DNA of 64,000 nt from Filomicrobium sp. (GTDB lineage: Bacteria; Pseudomonadota; Alphaproteobacteria; Rhizobiales; Hyphomicrobiaceae), in assembly GCA_017792465.1 (NCBI GenBank), contig CP051234.1, forward strand, positions 2,296,606 to 2,360,605, read 5' to 3'. How positions within the stretch are numbered: the first letter of the stretch is position 1; every line of letters begins with the position of its first letter. The position numbers were made by a program, and so were the translations under genes. The notes below the pieces were generated by a model. It made no database searches and was not told the DNA's origin. It saw only the letters and a list, made by a program, of their open reading frames with translations. Below, in pieces: positions 1 through 9,235 of the stretch.

Positions 1-91
1 AACAGCGTGATGACGGCTGTCCGGGCACATTGGTTTCAACAGACGGCGACAACAGCCGCACATCAAACCTCGAGACACCGGAGCCGAACCA

Positions 92-364
92 ATGACCAAC
101 ATCGCAACCAAGTCGATCATCGCCGCAGCAATCTTCGCAGCAACCGCAACCCAAGCTTTCGCCGTTTCCAGCTCAGTCAAGTATGCCTGCATGGGCGACT
201 ACCTCTCCTACTGCTCGCAGCACGCACCAGGCGGTTCGGCCGTTAAGCAGTGCATGCGCCGCAACGGTTCGAAGCTTTCCCGCGGTTGCGTCGGCGCCCT
301 CATCAAGGCCGGCTACGTTTCAAAGGCTGAAGTTTCGCGCCGCGCTGCAAGCCTCGGCCGCTAA
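92..364 (+). CDS. small secreted cysteine-containing protein, unknown function
   Basis: A 90-residue protein starting at an ATG preceded by GGAG about ten bases upstream. Residues 1-24 form a signal peptide ending in an AFA-type cleavage site, so the product is probably periplasmic or secreted. The mature part has four cysteines (YACMGDYLSYC, QCMRR, GCVGAL), a spacing that resembles small cysteine-rich repeat proteins of Hyphomicrobiales and could give two disulfides. It stands alone and is followed by a clear terminator. I do not recognise a function. Confidence 0.75.
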   Translation: MTNIATKSIIAAAIFAATATQAFAVSSSVKYACMGDYLSYCSQHAPGGSAVKQCMRRNGSKLSRGCVGALIKAGYVSKAEVSRRAASLGR

Positions 365-397
365 GTTCAGCTTCAAAACATTCAAAAATGGAAAAAC

Positions 398-430
398 CGG
401 CGGGCCTTAGCGGCTCGCCGTTTCGCGTTT
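398..430 (+). terminator. rho-independent terminator of the 92-364 gene
   Basis: A nine-base-pair stem (398-406 with 412-420, one G-T pair, loop TTAGC) is followed by TTTCGCGTTT. It lies 34 bases after the stop codon of the small secreted protein gene. Confidence 0.65.
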
Positions 431-466
431 CAGGTTCGGAGAAGGGGCTGGGTCGGGCCGGAAGCC

Positions 467-823
467 TCAGCGGAGGCTAAAGGTTGTACGTCCCGTGTGG
501 TGGTGATGCTCGGTCACGACGATCGGCTCGCCGGAGTGGATGACCTTGTCCTCGTTGGCCAGGACGAACACGTGGCGGCCGTCTTTCAGTTGCACGCCGA
601 CGCGCCAGCCGGGCTTGCCTCCCTTGGGCGGGACAAATCTTTCGACCAGATCGACGGTGCCGGGCAACTTCGCGTTGTCGACTTCGGAATCGAGGTTCAC
701 CCAGTACATGCCGGCGACGATGAACGCGGCCGCGATGACCGCGACACCAACCCAGCGCATGCGGCGGAGCCAAAGCTCACGCTGTAGCTTGCGCATGGTT
801 TCCTGCCGCATTTGTGCTCTCAT
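467..823 (-). CDS. small membrane-anchored protein, unknown function
   Basis: A 118-residue protein. The basic N-terminus (residues 1-24) is followed by one hydrophobic segment (about 25-42, WVGVAVIAAAFIVAGMYWV) and then a soluble domain of about 75 residues with a histidine run (EHHHHTG) near the end. This suggests a single-pass inner-membrane protein with a periplasmic domain. A second in-frame ATG lies four codons downstream. It is convergent with the preceding small gene and lies downstream of ecm on the same strand. No family was recognised; the His run might bind metal, but that is speculation. Confidence 0.65.
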   Translation of the reverse strand: MRAQMRQETMRKLQRELWLRRMRWVGVAVIAAAFIVAGMYWVNLDSEVDNAKLPGTVDLVERFVPPKGGKPGWRVGVQLKDGRHVFVLANEDKVIHSGEPIVVTEHHHHTGRTTFSLR

Positions 824-834
824 GGGGGCCTCGA

Positions 835-846
835 ATATCGCGATAT
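835..846. promoter_or_regulatory. 12-bp perfect palindrome upstream of the 467-823 gene
   Basis: The sequence ATATCGCGATAT is a perfect palindrome 12 bases upstream of the start codon of the small membrane protein gene, a place where a dimeric repressor could act. No regulator is assigned. Confidence 0.3.
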
Positions 847-1021
847 ATCGGAGAATCGTCGTGGACGATCAGATCCTGGGCTGCCTCATACAGAATATGA
901 CCGCGGCTGTTAAGTGGACATGAGGTCCCCATGCCGGGATGGCGATCCCGGCTCTGGAGCTGAACTTTGAGGTTTCCCTCGAAGCCGTAGTGGCGATGAC
1001 AGGCAACGGAGGCGCCTAGCT

Positions 1022-3037
1022 TCAAGCCGCCTTGGCGCGGCTGTTCACGAGCTTCACGATATCGGCCATGATGTCGTTCAACTGGAAGTCCTTGGGCGTG
1101 TAGACGGCGGCGACGCCCATGGCCTTCAACTGGGCCTCGTCTTCGGGCGGGATGATACCGCCGACGATGAGCGGGATATCGCCAATGCCTTCGGTGCGCA
1201 TCCGCTCCAGGACATCCTTGACGAGCGGCACGTGGCTTCCCGACAGGATCGACAGTCCGACGACGTGGACGCTTTCATCGACGGCGGCGCGGACGATCTG
1301 CGATGGGGTCAGGCGGATGCCTTCGTAGACGACTTCCATGCCGCAATCGCGGGCGCGGACGGCGATCTGTTCGGCGCCGTTGGAATGCCCGTCGAGACCC
1401 GGCTTGCCGACCAGGAACTTGAGACGGCGGCCGAGGCCTTCGGATACCGCATCGACGGAGGTGCGGACGGCGGAGATCTCAGCCCCGTCGGTGACACGAC
1501 CGGAGGCTGATACGCCGGTTGGGGCGCGGTAATCGCCGAAGATCTTGCGCAGGAGGCCGCCCCATTCGCCGCTGGTGACACCGGCTTTGGCGCAGGCGAT
1601 CGACGGCTCCATGACGTTGCGGCCTTCCTTGCAGGCGGCTTCCAGATCAGCAAGTGCTGCTTCGGCGGCTTTGTTGTCGCGGCTTTCACGCCAGGCTTTC
1701 AGCTTGGCGATCTGCTCGGCTTCGACGGCCGGGTCGACGACGAGGATCGCGCCTTCTCCCGCCGACAGCGGCGAGGTTTCAGTTTCGGTCCAGCGGTTGA
1801 CGCCGACAACGACCTGCTCGCCCGCTTCAATGGCGGCGAGGCGTTCGGAGTTGCTCTCGACCAGCTTGCGCTTCATGTAGTCGATGGCTGCAACTGCGCC
1901 GCCCATCTTGTCGATGGCTGCGAGTTCGGCGAGCGCCTCCTCTTTCAAGGCGGCGACCTTCAATTCGACTTCCTTCGAACCATCGAAGATATCGGCGTAG
2001 CCCAACAGGTCCGTTTCATAAGCGAGGATCTGCTGCATTCGAAGCGACCACTGCTGGTCCCACGGACGCGGCAGGCCCAAGGCTTCGTTCCAGGCAGGAA
2101 GCTGGACGGCGCGGGCGCGGGCGTTCTTCGACAGCGTCACAGCGAGCATCGAAATCAGGATGCGGTAGACGTTGTTTTCGGGCTGCTGCTCGGTGAGGCC
2201 GAGCGAGTTGACCTGGACGCCATAGCGGAAGCGGCGGAATTTCTCTTCCTTGACGCCATAGCGTTCGGCGGTGATTTCGTACCAAAGCTCGGTGAACGCC
2301 CGCATCTTGCAGATTTCGGTGACGAACTTGAGCCCGGCATTGACGAAGAACGAGACGCGGCCGACGACACGGCCGAAGTCTTCGTCAGCGACCACACCGG
2401 ATGCCTTCACCGTGTCGAGAACGGCGATGCCGGTTGCCAAAGCGAAGGCCAATTCCTGGACCGGCGTCGCGCCGGCTTCCTGCAAGTGGTAGGAGCAGAC
2501 GTTGGTCGGGTTCCACTTGGGAACTTCCTTATAGCCAAAGACGATGGTGTCCTTGATGAGCCGCAGCGACGGCTCGGGCGGGAACACGTAGGTCCCGCGC
2601 GAGAGGTATTCCTTGATGATGTCGTTCTGGATGGTGCCGGTCAGCTTGTCGCGCGAGGCGCCCTGTTCGTCGGCAAAGGCGATGTAGAGCGACCAAAGCC
2701 AAGCTGCGGTGGCGTTGATCGTCATCGAGGTATTCATCTGGTCGAGCGGGATACCGTCGAGCAGGGTGCGCATGTCGCCCAGGTGGCTGACCGGGACGCC
2801 GACCTTGCCGACTTCGCCGCGGGCCAGTTCATGGTCGCTATCATAACCCGTCTGGGTGGGCAGGTCGAAGGCGATGGAAAGCCCGGTTTGGCCCTTCGAA
2901 AGGTTCTTGCGGTAAAGCTCGTTCGACTTGGCGGCTGTGGAGTGACCGGCGTACGTCCGGAAGATCCAAGGTTTATCGCGCTCGCTCAGCGTTCCGGCTC
3001 CTGCCATGCCGCCTGCGCCCTTTTTGCTATCGGTCAT
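1022..3037 (-). CDS. ecm: ethylmalonyl-CoA mutase
   Basis: A 671-residue adenosylcobalamin-dependent mutase that converts (2R)-ethylmalonyl-CoA to (2S)-methylsuccinyl-CoA in the ethylmalonyl-CoA pathway. The N-terminal two thirds is the acyl-CoA mutase TIM barrel (GQTGLSIAFDLPTQTGYDSD near residues 49-68). The C-terminal part, from about residue 535, is the B12-binding domain with the base-off motif DGHSNG around 548-553 and the later GSH and GG signatures. The single-chain length and N-terminal sequence fit the Ecm/MeaA group better than two-subunit methylmalonyl-CoA mutase. ccr lies about 0.8 kb away on the other strand and mcd 6.4 kb away, which supports the assignment. Confidence 0.93.
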   Translation of the reverse strand: MTDSKKGAGGMAGAGTLSERDKPWIFRTYAGHSTAAKSNELYRKNLSKGQTGLSIAFDLPTQTGYDSDHELARGEVGKVGVPVSHLGDMRTLLDGIPLDQMNTSMTINATAAWLWSLYIAFADEQGASRDKLTGTIQNDIIKEYLSRGTYVFPPEPSLRLIKDTIVFGYKEVPKWNPTNVCSYHLQEAGATPVQELAFALATGIAVLDTVKASGVVADEDFGRVVGRVSFFVNAGLKFVTEICKMRAFTELWYEITAERYGVKEEKFRRFRYGVQVNSLGLTEQQPENNVYRILISMLAVTLSKNARARAVQLPAWNEALGLPRPWDQQWSLRMQQILAYETDLLGYADIFDGSKEVELKVAALKEEALAELAAIDKMGGAVAAIDYMKRKLVESNSERLAAIEAGEQVVVGVNRWTETETSPLSAGEGAILVVDPAVEAEQIAKLKAWRESRDNKAAEAALADLEAACKEGRNVMEPSIACAKAGVTSGEWGGLLRKIFGDYRAPTGVSASGRVTDGAEISAVRTSVDAVSEGLGRRLKFLVGKPGLDGHSNGAEQIAVRARDCGMEVVYEGIRLTPSQIVRAAVDESVHVVGLSILSGSHVPLVKDVLERMRTEGIGDIPLIVGGIIPPEDEAQLKAMGVAAVYTPKDFQLNDIMADIVKLVNSRAKAA

Positions 3038-3204
3038 TCCGCTCGCTCTTCTTGATATTGGTTCGAACCTTCAGTCCGAACTCTATATCGTCGATGCTGC
3101 AATGCGCAAACGGAACTCTAGTCCGAAGCAGATTCGGTTACAGGATGCTTTTGAGAACAGGGAGTCAGGCTGGAAACCGGCCTGAATTGGCTGCTTGTAT
3201 ACAG

Positions 3205-3612
3205 TTAGCGGCGCGGCTTGACGGCCGTCGACTGAGCTACTCGATTTGCCAACTTGCGCTTATTCACCATCCGGCCGACCTGCCAATCGGCAAAGGAGCG
3301 GCACAAGTCGAGGAAGATCACCGTCAACAGGAATACAATCGTGATGCCGACAATCGAAGCGATGATGGCCTCGACGGCAGGGTCGGACGTTGCAACCAAT
3401 TGATTCATGCGGGCGACGTACATGCAGATCAGTGCCGACGCGACATAAACCGGCACCGACGCAATTGCGAGATAGATGCCGCCGACGACTTCCCTGGTGA
3501 GCAGGGCCGCGATCACGCAAATCATGATGACAACGTTGAGCGTCAGCGGATTGACGTCCAAAATCCGTATGATTAGATCCGGCATTGCTTCGGCAACCTG
3601 CGTTTTTTCCAA
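3205..3612 (-). CDS. small integral membrane protein, unknown function
   Basis: Up to 135 residues if it starts at a TTG (MEKTQVAEAMPD); an ATG nine codons later (start at 3585) would give 126 residues. Three strongly hydrophobic stretches lie at about residues 24-42, 46-66 and 84-106, followed by a basic C-terminal tail. It resembles MrpF/PhaF-sized membrane proteins in length, but no specific family is evident. It lies between the divergent ecm and ccr genes, so a link to that pathway is possible but unproven. Confidence 0.6.
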   Translation of the reverse strand: MEKTQVAEAMPDLIIRILDVNPLTLNVVIMICVIAALLTREVVGGIYLAIASVPVYVASALICMYVARMNQLVATSDPAVEAIIASIVGITIVFLLTVIFLDLCRSFADWQVGRMVNKRKLANRVAQSTAVKPRR

Positions 3613-3824
3613 GGCGAAGATGGCACTATACTGCGGTTAGATAGCAGTGTTTCGGCTCAGTATCGCAGGCGTTGCTTAACTTTGCGTGAGTGTAACTCCT
3701 CCAAGAGGGCCCCTTGCAAGACATCAAGGGACTTGCCACAAACGTTGCGACGGTCTTTATTTCCGCACCGCAATAGAACGACACAGAACTCCATGAACAT
3801 ACTTAAACGGGAGCGATCAACCAC

Positions 3825-5153
3825 ATGACGAGCCAAAGCGCCTCCGCGCAGACAAATGTTGCCAACGAAAACGGGGCGGGGGCGTCAACTGCCGAATTCA
3901 AGGATCTTTATGAAGTCGGCGAGATCCCCCCACTCGGGCACGTGCCGAAGAACATGTACGCCTGGACGATCCGCCAAGATCGCGAAGGTCCGCCGGATAC
4001 CGCGATGCAGGTCGAGGTCGTCCCGACCTGGGAACTCGACAGTCACGATGTTCTCGTCCTGGTGATGGCCGCAGGCGTCAACTACAACGGCGTATGGGCC
4101 AGCCTCGGCACGCCGGTGTCGATGTTCGACGTCCATAAAAATCCATTCCACGTCGCAGGCTCGGATGCTTCGGGCATCGTCTGGGCCGTGGGCTCCAAGG
4201 TGAAGCGTTGGAAGGTCGGCGATGAAGTCGTCATCCACTGCAACCAGGACGATGGCGACGACGAAGAGTGCAACGGCGGCGATCCGATGTTCTCGACCTC
4301 GCAGCGCATCTGGGGCTATGAGACGCCGGACGGTTCGTTTGCGCAGTTCTGCCGCGTTCAGGACCGCCAGCTGCTGCCGCGTCCCAAGCATCTGACCTGG
4401 GAAGAAAGCGCCTGCTATACGCTGGTTCTGGCGACCGCCTACCGCATGCTTTTCGGTCACCGCCCGCACATTCTGCGTCCGGGTCACAACGTGCTGGTCT
4501 GGGGTGCGTCGGGTGGTTTGGGTTCGATGGCGATCCAGCTCTGCGCGACAACGGGGGCGAACGCAATCGGCGTCGTCTCGGAAGAAGACAAGCGCGACTT
4601 CGTCATGCAGCTCGGCGCCAAAGGCGTGCTCAACCGCAAGGACTACGATGGCTGCTGGGGTCAATTGCCGAAGGTGAATACGCCTGAATTCAACGAATGG
4701 GCCAAGGCGGCGCGAGGCTTCGGCAAGGCCATTTGGGGCGTCACGGGCAAGGGCAACAACGTTGACTTCGTCTTCGAACACCCCGGTGAGGCGACCTTCC
4801 CGCTGTCGGTCTTCATCGTGAAGCGCGGCGGCATGGTCGTCATCTGCGCAGGTACGACCGGTTATAACCTGACGATGGATGCGCGCTATCTCTGGATGCA
4901 CCAGAAGCGCGTTCAAGGTTCGCACTTCGCCAACCTCAAGCAGGCCGCGCAAGCGAACACGCTGGTTGTCGAACGGCGCATCGATCCGTGCATGTCGGAA
5001 GTTTTCCCGTGGGCACAGATCCCGAAAGCGCATATGCGCATGTGGAAGAACGAGCACAAGCCCGGCAACATGGCGGTGCTGGTTTCTGCTCCGACGACCG
5101 GTCTTCGCACGCTGGAAGATGCCCAGGAAGCGAGCCAGACCCGGTTCGGCTAA
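3825..5153 (+). CDS. ccr: crotonyl-CoA carboxylase/reductase
   Basis: A 442-residue NADPH-dependent enzyme of the medium-chain dehydrogenase/reductase superfamily. It reductively carboxylates crotonyl-CoA to (2S)-ethylmalonyl-CoA, the key step of the ethylmalonyl-CoA pathway. Seen here: a GroES-like N-terminal fold with a conserved AAGVNYNGVWASLG segment near residue 86; the Rossmann motif VWGASGGLGSMAIQ near 225-238; and the long acidic insert (HCNQDDGDDEECNGGDPM) typical of Ccr. GGAG lies 11 bases before the ATG. The gene ends in a strong terminator. Its neighbour ecm uses the downstream product after epimerisation; the epimerase is not in this window. Confidence 0.95.
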   Translation: MTSQSASAQTNVANENGAGASTAEFKDLYEVGEIPPLGHVPKNMYAWTIRQDREGPPDTAMQVEVVPTWELDSHDVLVLVMAAGVNYNGVWASLGTPVSMFDVHKNPFHVAGSDASGIVWAVGSKVKRWKVGDEVVIHCNQDDGDDEECNGGDPMFSTSQRIWGYETPDGSFAQFCRVQDRQLLPRPKHLTWEESACYTLVLATAYRMLFGHRPHILRPGHNVLVWGASGGLGSMAIQLCATTGANAIGVVSEEDKRDFVMQLGAKGVLNRKDYDGCWGQLPKVNTPEFNEWAKAARGFGKAIWGVTGKGNNVDFVFEHPGEATFPLSVFIVKRGGMVVICAGTTGYNLTMDARYLWMHQKRVQGSHFANLKQAAQANTLVVERRIDPCMSEVFPWAQIPKAHMRMWKNEHKPGNMAVLVSAPTTGLRTLEDAQEASQTRFG

Positions 5154-5210
5154 TCGACCCGCACGTAGCTGACATGTCGTAGTCGCATGTCAACGCGAAA
5201 GTGATTGATC

Positions 5211-5248
5211 AAGGCCCGTGTGCAGCTTGCATGCGGGCCTTGTTTTTG
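5211..5248 (+). terminator. rho-independent terminator of ccr
   Basis: The arms AAGGCCCG (5211-5218) and CGGGCCTT (5234-5241) extend inward through two wobble pairs and a TGCA/TGCA stem to a three-base loop, followed by GTTTTTG. It lies 57 bases after the ccr stop codon and decides the start of the next gene, whose longest possible reading frame would run through it. Confidence 0.85.
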
Positions 5249-5329
5249 CGATCCGGCAAGCCTCCGCCCGTGATGGGTCATCCGCCCTTCATCCCCTCCT
5301 TCCACGTCTTCCAGCTTGTTTGGTCCGTT

Positions 5330-6223
5330 ATGCTGCTGAGGCTCGCGCCTTTTCTGTTCGTCTTGTTCTGGTCGTCCGGCTTCATCGCCAACAAGGTCGT
5401 CTCAGGACATGGTGAGCCATTTACCCTGCTGGTTATCCGGTTTGGATTCGTGCTCGCGCTCTTTGGCCTCTGGATCTGGTGGACGAAGCCACAGTGGCCG
5501 ACGGCTTCCGAGACGCGGCAGGCGGCAATCACGGGGGTTCTCATCCACGGCATGTACCTGGGCGGAATGCTTTATGCGCTGCGCTCAGGGATGCCAGCGG
5601 GCGTCGCGGCGATCGTCGGGTCGACGCAGCCGATCTTGACGGCCGTTCTGGCCGGTCCGCTCCTTGGGGATTGGCCGGGGCGTAGGCATTGGTCCGGGCT
5701 TATCCTTGGGATGTTCGGCGTCATCCTCGTCTTATGGCCGCGCCTGGGGATTGATCCGGCCGCAGGTGGCATCGGCGTCCTTTCGGTCCTGGCAGTCACC
5801 GGCGCACTCGCCGGCATCACGCTTGGAACGCTCAATCAGAAGAAGCACGGGATGAGCGGGGATCTGGTCGTTCTGACGGCCGTGCAGTACGCCTCGGCCT
5901 TTACGGCGTCGCTGATCCTGGCGCTGGGGACCGAGACCATGGTCGTGCAATGGACAAGCGAATTCGTGCTGGCGTTGCTGTGGCTCGTCGTCGTCTTGTC
6001 GATCGGTGCAATCAGCCTGTTGCTGATGATGATCCGTGCGAGCGCGGTCTCGAAGGTAACGAGCCTGTTCTATCTGATCCCGGCGGTGACGGCCGTGATG
6101 GCCGCGATGTTCTTCGGCGAGAGCTTGAACTGGCTGCAACTGTTCGGGATCGCGTTGGTGATGGTGGCGGTGTTTCTCATCCGCTCGACGTCGCCAGCTC
6201 CGGCGCCCACGGCCCACGATTGA
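5330..6223 (+). CDS. EamA/DMT-family transporter
   Basis: A 297-residue inner-membrane protein with about ten transmembrane helices, starting MLLRLAPFLFVLFWSSGFIANK. The two-fold EamA repeat is recognisable: N-terminal half about 1-140 with GHGEPFTLLVIRF, C-terminal half about 145-290 ending in FFGESLNWLQLFGIALVMVAVFLI. The family exports metabolites such as amino acids; the substrate is unknown. An in-frame upstream start at 5201 would extend the protein by 43 polar residues, but it overlaps the ccr terminator, so the ATG at 5330 is preferred. The gene runs convergently into the yihY-like gene. Confidence 0.85.
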   Translation: MLLRLAPFLFVLFWSSGFIANKVVSGHGEPFTLLVIRFGFVLALFGLWIWWTKPQWPTASETRQAAITGVLIHGMYLGGMLYALRSGMPAGVAAIVGSTQPILTAVLAGPLLGDWPGRRHWSGLILGMFGVILVLWPRLGIDPAAGGIGVLSVLAVTGALAGITLGTLNQKKHGMSGDLVVLTAVQYASAFTASLILALGTETMVVQWTSEFVLALLWLVVVLSIGAISLLLMMIRASAVSKVTSLFYLIPAVTAVMAAMFFGESLNWLQLFGIALVMVAVFLIRSTSPAPAPTAHD

Positions 6224-6266
6224 TCCTGCGGCGGCGCAGTCGAGGGACAGGGATAGCGCTTCCGGG

Positions 6267-7148
6267 TTAAACGGAGCGATCGGGGATCAGATGGTCCTTG
6301 ACGTCGTTGCGGGCGGATTTGATCCGCATCTTTTTCAGCTCGATGAGGCCGCGGTTCAATTCCGCCCCGAGGATGATGATGACCGCGGTGACCTGGAAAA
6401 AGATGAGCGCGACCATCAGCTGCGACAGGCCTGCGTAGAAGCGCGAGTAGTCGCTGAACTCCAGATAATACGAGTATACGCCGGCCAGTGCGACCCAGAG
6501 GAAGGTCGAGAGGGCAACGCCGGGCAGCACATCGCGCACCGTTCGATCGCCGGCGGCCAGCCAGAGGTGCAGGCCCAGAAGCTGGGTGCCGATGACGCCG
6601 GCAGCCAGCAGGTAGCGCAGACCGAATGCGAGCCAGGTGGAATCAAGCAGCGACTTCAGCCACGACGGTTCGAAATGGGCGGCGACACCCGGGCCGACGA
6701 TGATCGCCCAGGTGAGGACGAGCATGCTGAGGGCGCTGACGAAAACGAAGAGCATGCTGCGCATCAGCACCAGCGGATACATCAGCGATTCATGCTCGCG
6801 ATAGGCGCCGTTCAAGGCTGCGCGGAGCGTTTCAATCGCGCTGGTTGCGAAGAAAAGAGCGATGACACCACCGACGGTCAGCAAGTCGATGCGGGTGCTG
6901 CCCATGATCGAAACGATCTGCGGGGCAAGAACCTTGGCGACATCTTTGGGCAGGATGTCGAACAGGTTGTTGACGGCTTCCTGCGCCAGTTCGGGCGTTC
7001 CGAGCAGACCGGCCAGGCCCGCCAGGAAGATGCAGAATGGGAAAATTGAAATAATGAAGGAGTAGGCGACGGCTCCGGCGAGAGAAAAACCTGAGTGTTC
7101 GTAAAGCCTGTAAAGCGCTTTGAGGAATTCGTTCTTTTCTTCGTTCAT
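6267..7148 (-). CDS. YihY/BrkB-family inner membrane protein
   Basis: A 293-residue membrane protein with six predicted helices and the family hallmarks: an amphipathic start (FLKALYRLYEHSGFSLAGAVAYSFIISIFPFCIFLAGL), an FDILPKDVAKVLAPQI segment, and a C-terminal GAELNRGLIELKKMRI that matches the conserved GAxLNR-type end of this family. Older literature called it a ribonuclease BN or virulence factor; the current family name is YihY/UPF0761, and its molecular role is not settled. The start ATG is followed by an acidic MNEEKNEF. The gene stands alone, convergent with the EamA gene. Confidence 0.85.
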   Translation of the reverse strand: MNEEKNEFLKALYRLYEHSGFSLAGAVAYSFIISIFPFCIFLAGLAGLLGTPELAQEAVNNLFDILPKDVAKVLAPQIVSIMGSTRIDLLTVGGVIALFFATSAIETLRAALNGAYREHESLMYPLVLMRSMLFVFVSALSMLVLTWAIIVGPGVAAHFEPSWLKSLLDSTWLAFGLRYLLAAGVIGTQLLGLHLWLAAGDRTVRDVLPGVALSTFLWVALAGVYSYYLEFSDYSRFYAGLSQLMVALIFFQVTAVIIILGAELNRGLIELKKMRIKSARNDVKDHLIPDRSV

Positions 7149-7381
7149 CCGTGCGGCCCAATTCCATTCCTTGCGCTTCTCATGTGGTTAACCACCGACA
7201 TCCCAGCGCGTTCCGGGACTGTTTAGAACGTTACCAAACATGACGAAACACCTAAATGAGGCAGCCTGCGGCATGGACGGGACCGCCGCACGATGCTTCA
7301 ATAGCGACGAATTAAGACTTCAATTGCAGGCAGTTAGGGTTGGGCGGCAGTTGGTTGTTCGCGTCGTTTCGGAGTGACATG

Positions 7382-9235
7382 ATGGACGTCGATACCGGCG
7401 AAAAGGGGATGGGTGCCGGTCCTGATCAAGCGCAAACGGCTGTCGGACCGTCGGCGGAACTTGCTCAGGCTTTGGCCGAACGTCGCGGAATGGCTCCGAA
7501 CGTCAAGATCCACGCCAGCCTGCCGCAAAGCCAAGGCAGTTCAAGGCTCCGCGTCTTGGCCGGGCCGGATGATCTCACCAAGATCCGCCGCATCAAGGCG
7601 CCGCTGGCTGAGAAGCTTCGGCGGATCGGCGTGCTTCATTTCGAGCAGATCGCAGCCTGGACCAGCGATGACGTCCGCAGCCTCAGTGCAGCGCTGGATC
7701 TGGGCTTGCGCATCTACCAGGAGAACTGGATTGAGCAGGCGGCCAAGCTGGCGCTGAAACGGAGTGCGACGGCAGTCACGACCTTGCCGGGAGTCGCGAC
7801 GACTGAGGTGCCGACAGATTTGGCGCAACCACAGGAAGTGCTTGCCGCCGTCGATCCGCAGAGGGCCGAGGTGCCCGATATTCCAAAGCCGCTGCCGCAG
7901 CTCGTAGCTGGCGCAGCTTCAGCAATCCTGGCCCGGGTTGCAGATCGGAATGGCCCGCAGCCTGTGACCGATGAGGCATCTGCGGCGGACAGCGAAAGTG
8001 GACCCTCGGTTGCTTCGTCGAAATCCGAGCCGCAGGTCGCACCGTTCACACCGCTAGAGCAGTTCGCGAAGCATCCTTCGCCGGGCGTTTTGGCGTTGGA
8101 GATCAATGCCGCTCTCGAAGCCATCCGGCCGACACTGGCCAAAACGACCGCATCGTTTCCCGTCGCGCGAGAGCCTGATCCGCCTTCAGCCGATGCGGTG
8201 GAGGCCCCGGCGCCTGCCGAAGCCGCACCGCCAGCGGCTGCAGACGACCTCACTCTCATCCGCAACATGCCAGCGCGCGTCGCCATTCGGCTTGAAGAAT
8301 TGGGGATCAGGCGGTTTGCCGATATTGCTGATTTCGATGCCGACGATGTCGCCGCACTGAGCGTGGATTGCGGACTGGGCGACCAGATCAACAAGGAATG
8401 CTGGATCGAGCAGGCGGCAATCCTGGCTAGCGGGCGGATGACCAAGGCGGCACTTGGAAGCTGGCGCGACCGTCAGATGCTCCTGGTTCCGCACCCCGGT
8501 GAGCCATTGGTGCAGGATCGCGGTCTGATCGCTGAGTTGACCTCGCGCGCAGCGGCCGCAGCTGAGCCGAAGACCGAGGAGACGTCGGCTGAAACTTCGG
8601 CCGCGGTGCTGACGGGACAAGCCGATGATGCGGTGGCGGAGGATTGCTCCGCATTGCTTTCGCCCTCAGCCAGGCCGGTGGTTACGGTCTTGCAACCACC
8701 GAAACCGAGAGAGTTTCACGTCGGGGCGATTTCGCCTTCAGGCTCCAACAGAATCCGTCCGACCGCTCGGCCGGATCGATTACCGGAAGTGCGGCCCGCT
8801 GCAGCCGTGGCACCCGTCGAGCCCGCTCCAGTCGATCCTCCGCCAGTGAGCCGACCGGAGCCTAGCCCGCGTGTCCAAGAAGAAGCCGAGGTCTATTTCA
8901 AGCCGAAGGTTGCTTCCCGCCTTTCGTCAATGGATGACGCGTTGGAGGCAAGCGGCGATGACGCCGGAAGTTGGTCCAATGGCCAGGGCCCCAAGTCTTC
9001 CGATCCGGGCTCCCTGCAATCGAAACTCGGCAAAGCCGGCGATCCGAGCGATGCGAACCCCGACGACTATGCGGCGTATCATCGCGACATCGAAGAGGCC
9101 TCGGTGGAGATTGTCCGGAACAAGTCCGGCGCCAGAATGCGCAATAGTGCAGCCGGTGCGCCCAATTCAGTTGCGGAAGATGCCGCCCAAAGTGGGTCGG
9201 TCAGCCGCTTTCTCAAGGCTTTGCGCGGTCATTGA
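7382..9235 (+). CDS. protein with two H3TH (FEN1-like) helix-hairpin domains joined by disordered linkers
   Basis: About 617 residues. ATG codons at 7379 and 7382 follow GGAG at 7371-7374; the second has the better spacing. Two related domains of about 65 residues lie near 62-127 (DDLTKIRRIKAPLAEKLRRI) and 288-350 (DDLTLIRNMPARVAIRLEEL), each ending in a CWIEQAA/NWIEQAA block. They match the small H3TH domain of COG3743 proteins (predicted FEN1-like 5' DNA nuclease). Between and after them are long Ala/Pro/Glu-rich segments without predicted fold. Only the helix-hairpin part is visible, with no nuclease active-site acids, so DNA or nucleic-acid binding is the safer inference. It lies upstream of mcd with its own stop 196 bases before it. 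Confidence 0.75.
   Translation: MDVDTGEKGMGAGPDQAQTAVGPSAELAQALAERRGMAPNVKIHASLPQSQGSSRLRVLAGPDDLTKIRRIKAPLAEKLRRIGVLHFEQIAAWTSDDVRSLSAALDLGLRIYQENWIEQAAKLALKRSATAVTTLPGVATTEVPTDLAQPQEVLAAVDPQRAEVPDIPKPLPQLVAGAASAILARVADRNGPQPVTDEASAADSESGPSVASSKSEPQVAPFTPLEQFAKHPSPGVLALEINAALEAIRPTLAKTTASFPVAREPDPPSADAVEAPAPAEAAPPAAADDLTLIRNMPARVAIRLEELGIRRFADIADFDADDVAALSVDCGLGDQINKECWIEQAAILASGRMTKAALGSWRDRQMLLVPHPGEPLVQDRGLIAELTSRAAAAAEPKTEETSAETSAAVLTGQADDAVAEDCSALLSPSARPVVTVLQPPKPREFHVGAISPSGSNRIRPTARPDRLPEVRPAAAVAPVEPAPVDPPPVSRPEPSPRVQEEAEVYFKPKVASRLSSMDDALEASGDDAGSWSNGQGPKSSDPGSLQSKLGKAGDPSDANPDDYAAYHRDIEEASVEIVRNKSGARMRNSAAGAPNSVAEDAAQSGSVSRFLKALRGH

Noticed and set aside
3050-3200. possible tRNA, because GGTTCGAACC looks like a T-arm
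   Set aside because: No acceptor, D-arm or anticodon arm can be paired around it within 75 bases.
3885-5057. 390-codon open frame on the - strand, opposite ccr
   Set aside because: It is rich in Arg, His and Ala, as antisense of coding DNA usually is, and shows no domain or start signal.
5201-5329. N-terminal extension of the EamA protein
   Set aside because: These codons include the ccr terminator and are polar, whereas the protein from 5330 begins directly with the first transmembrane helix.
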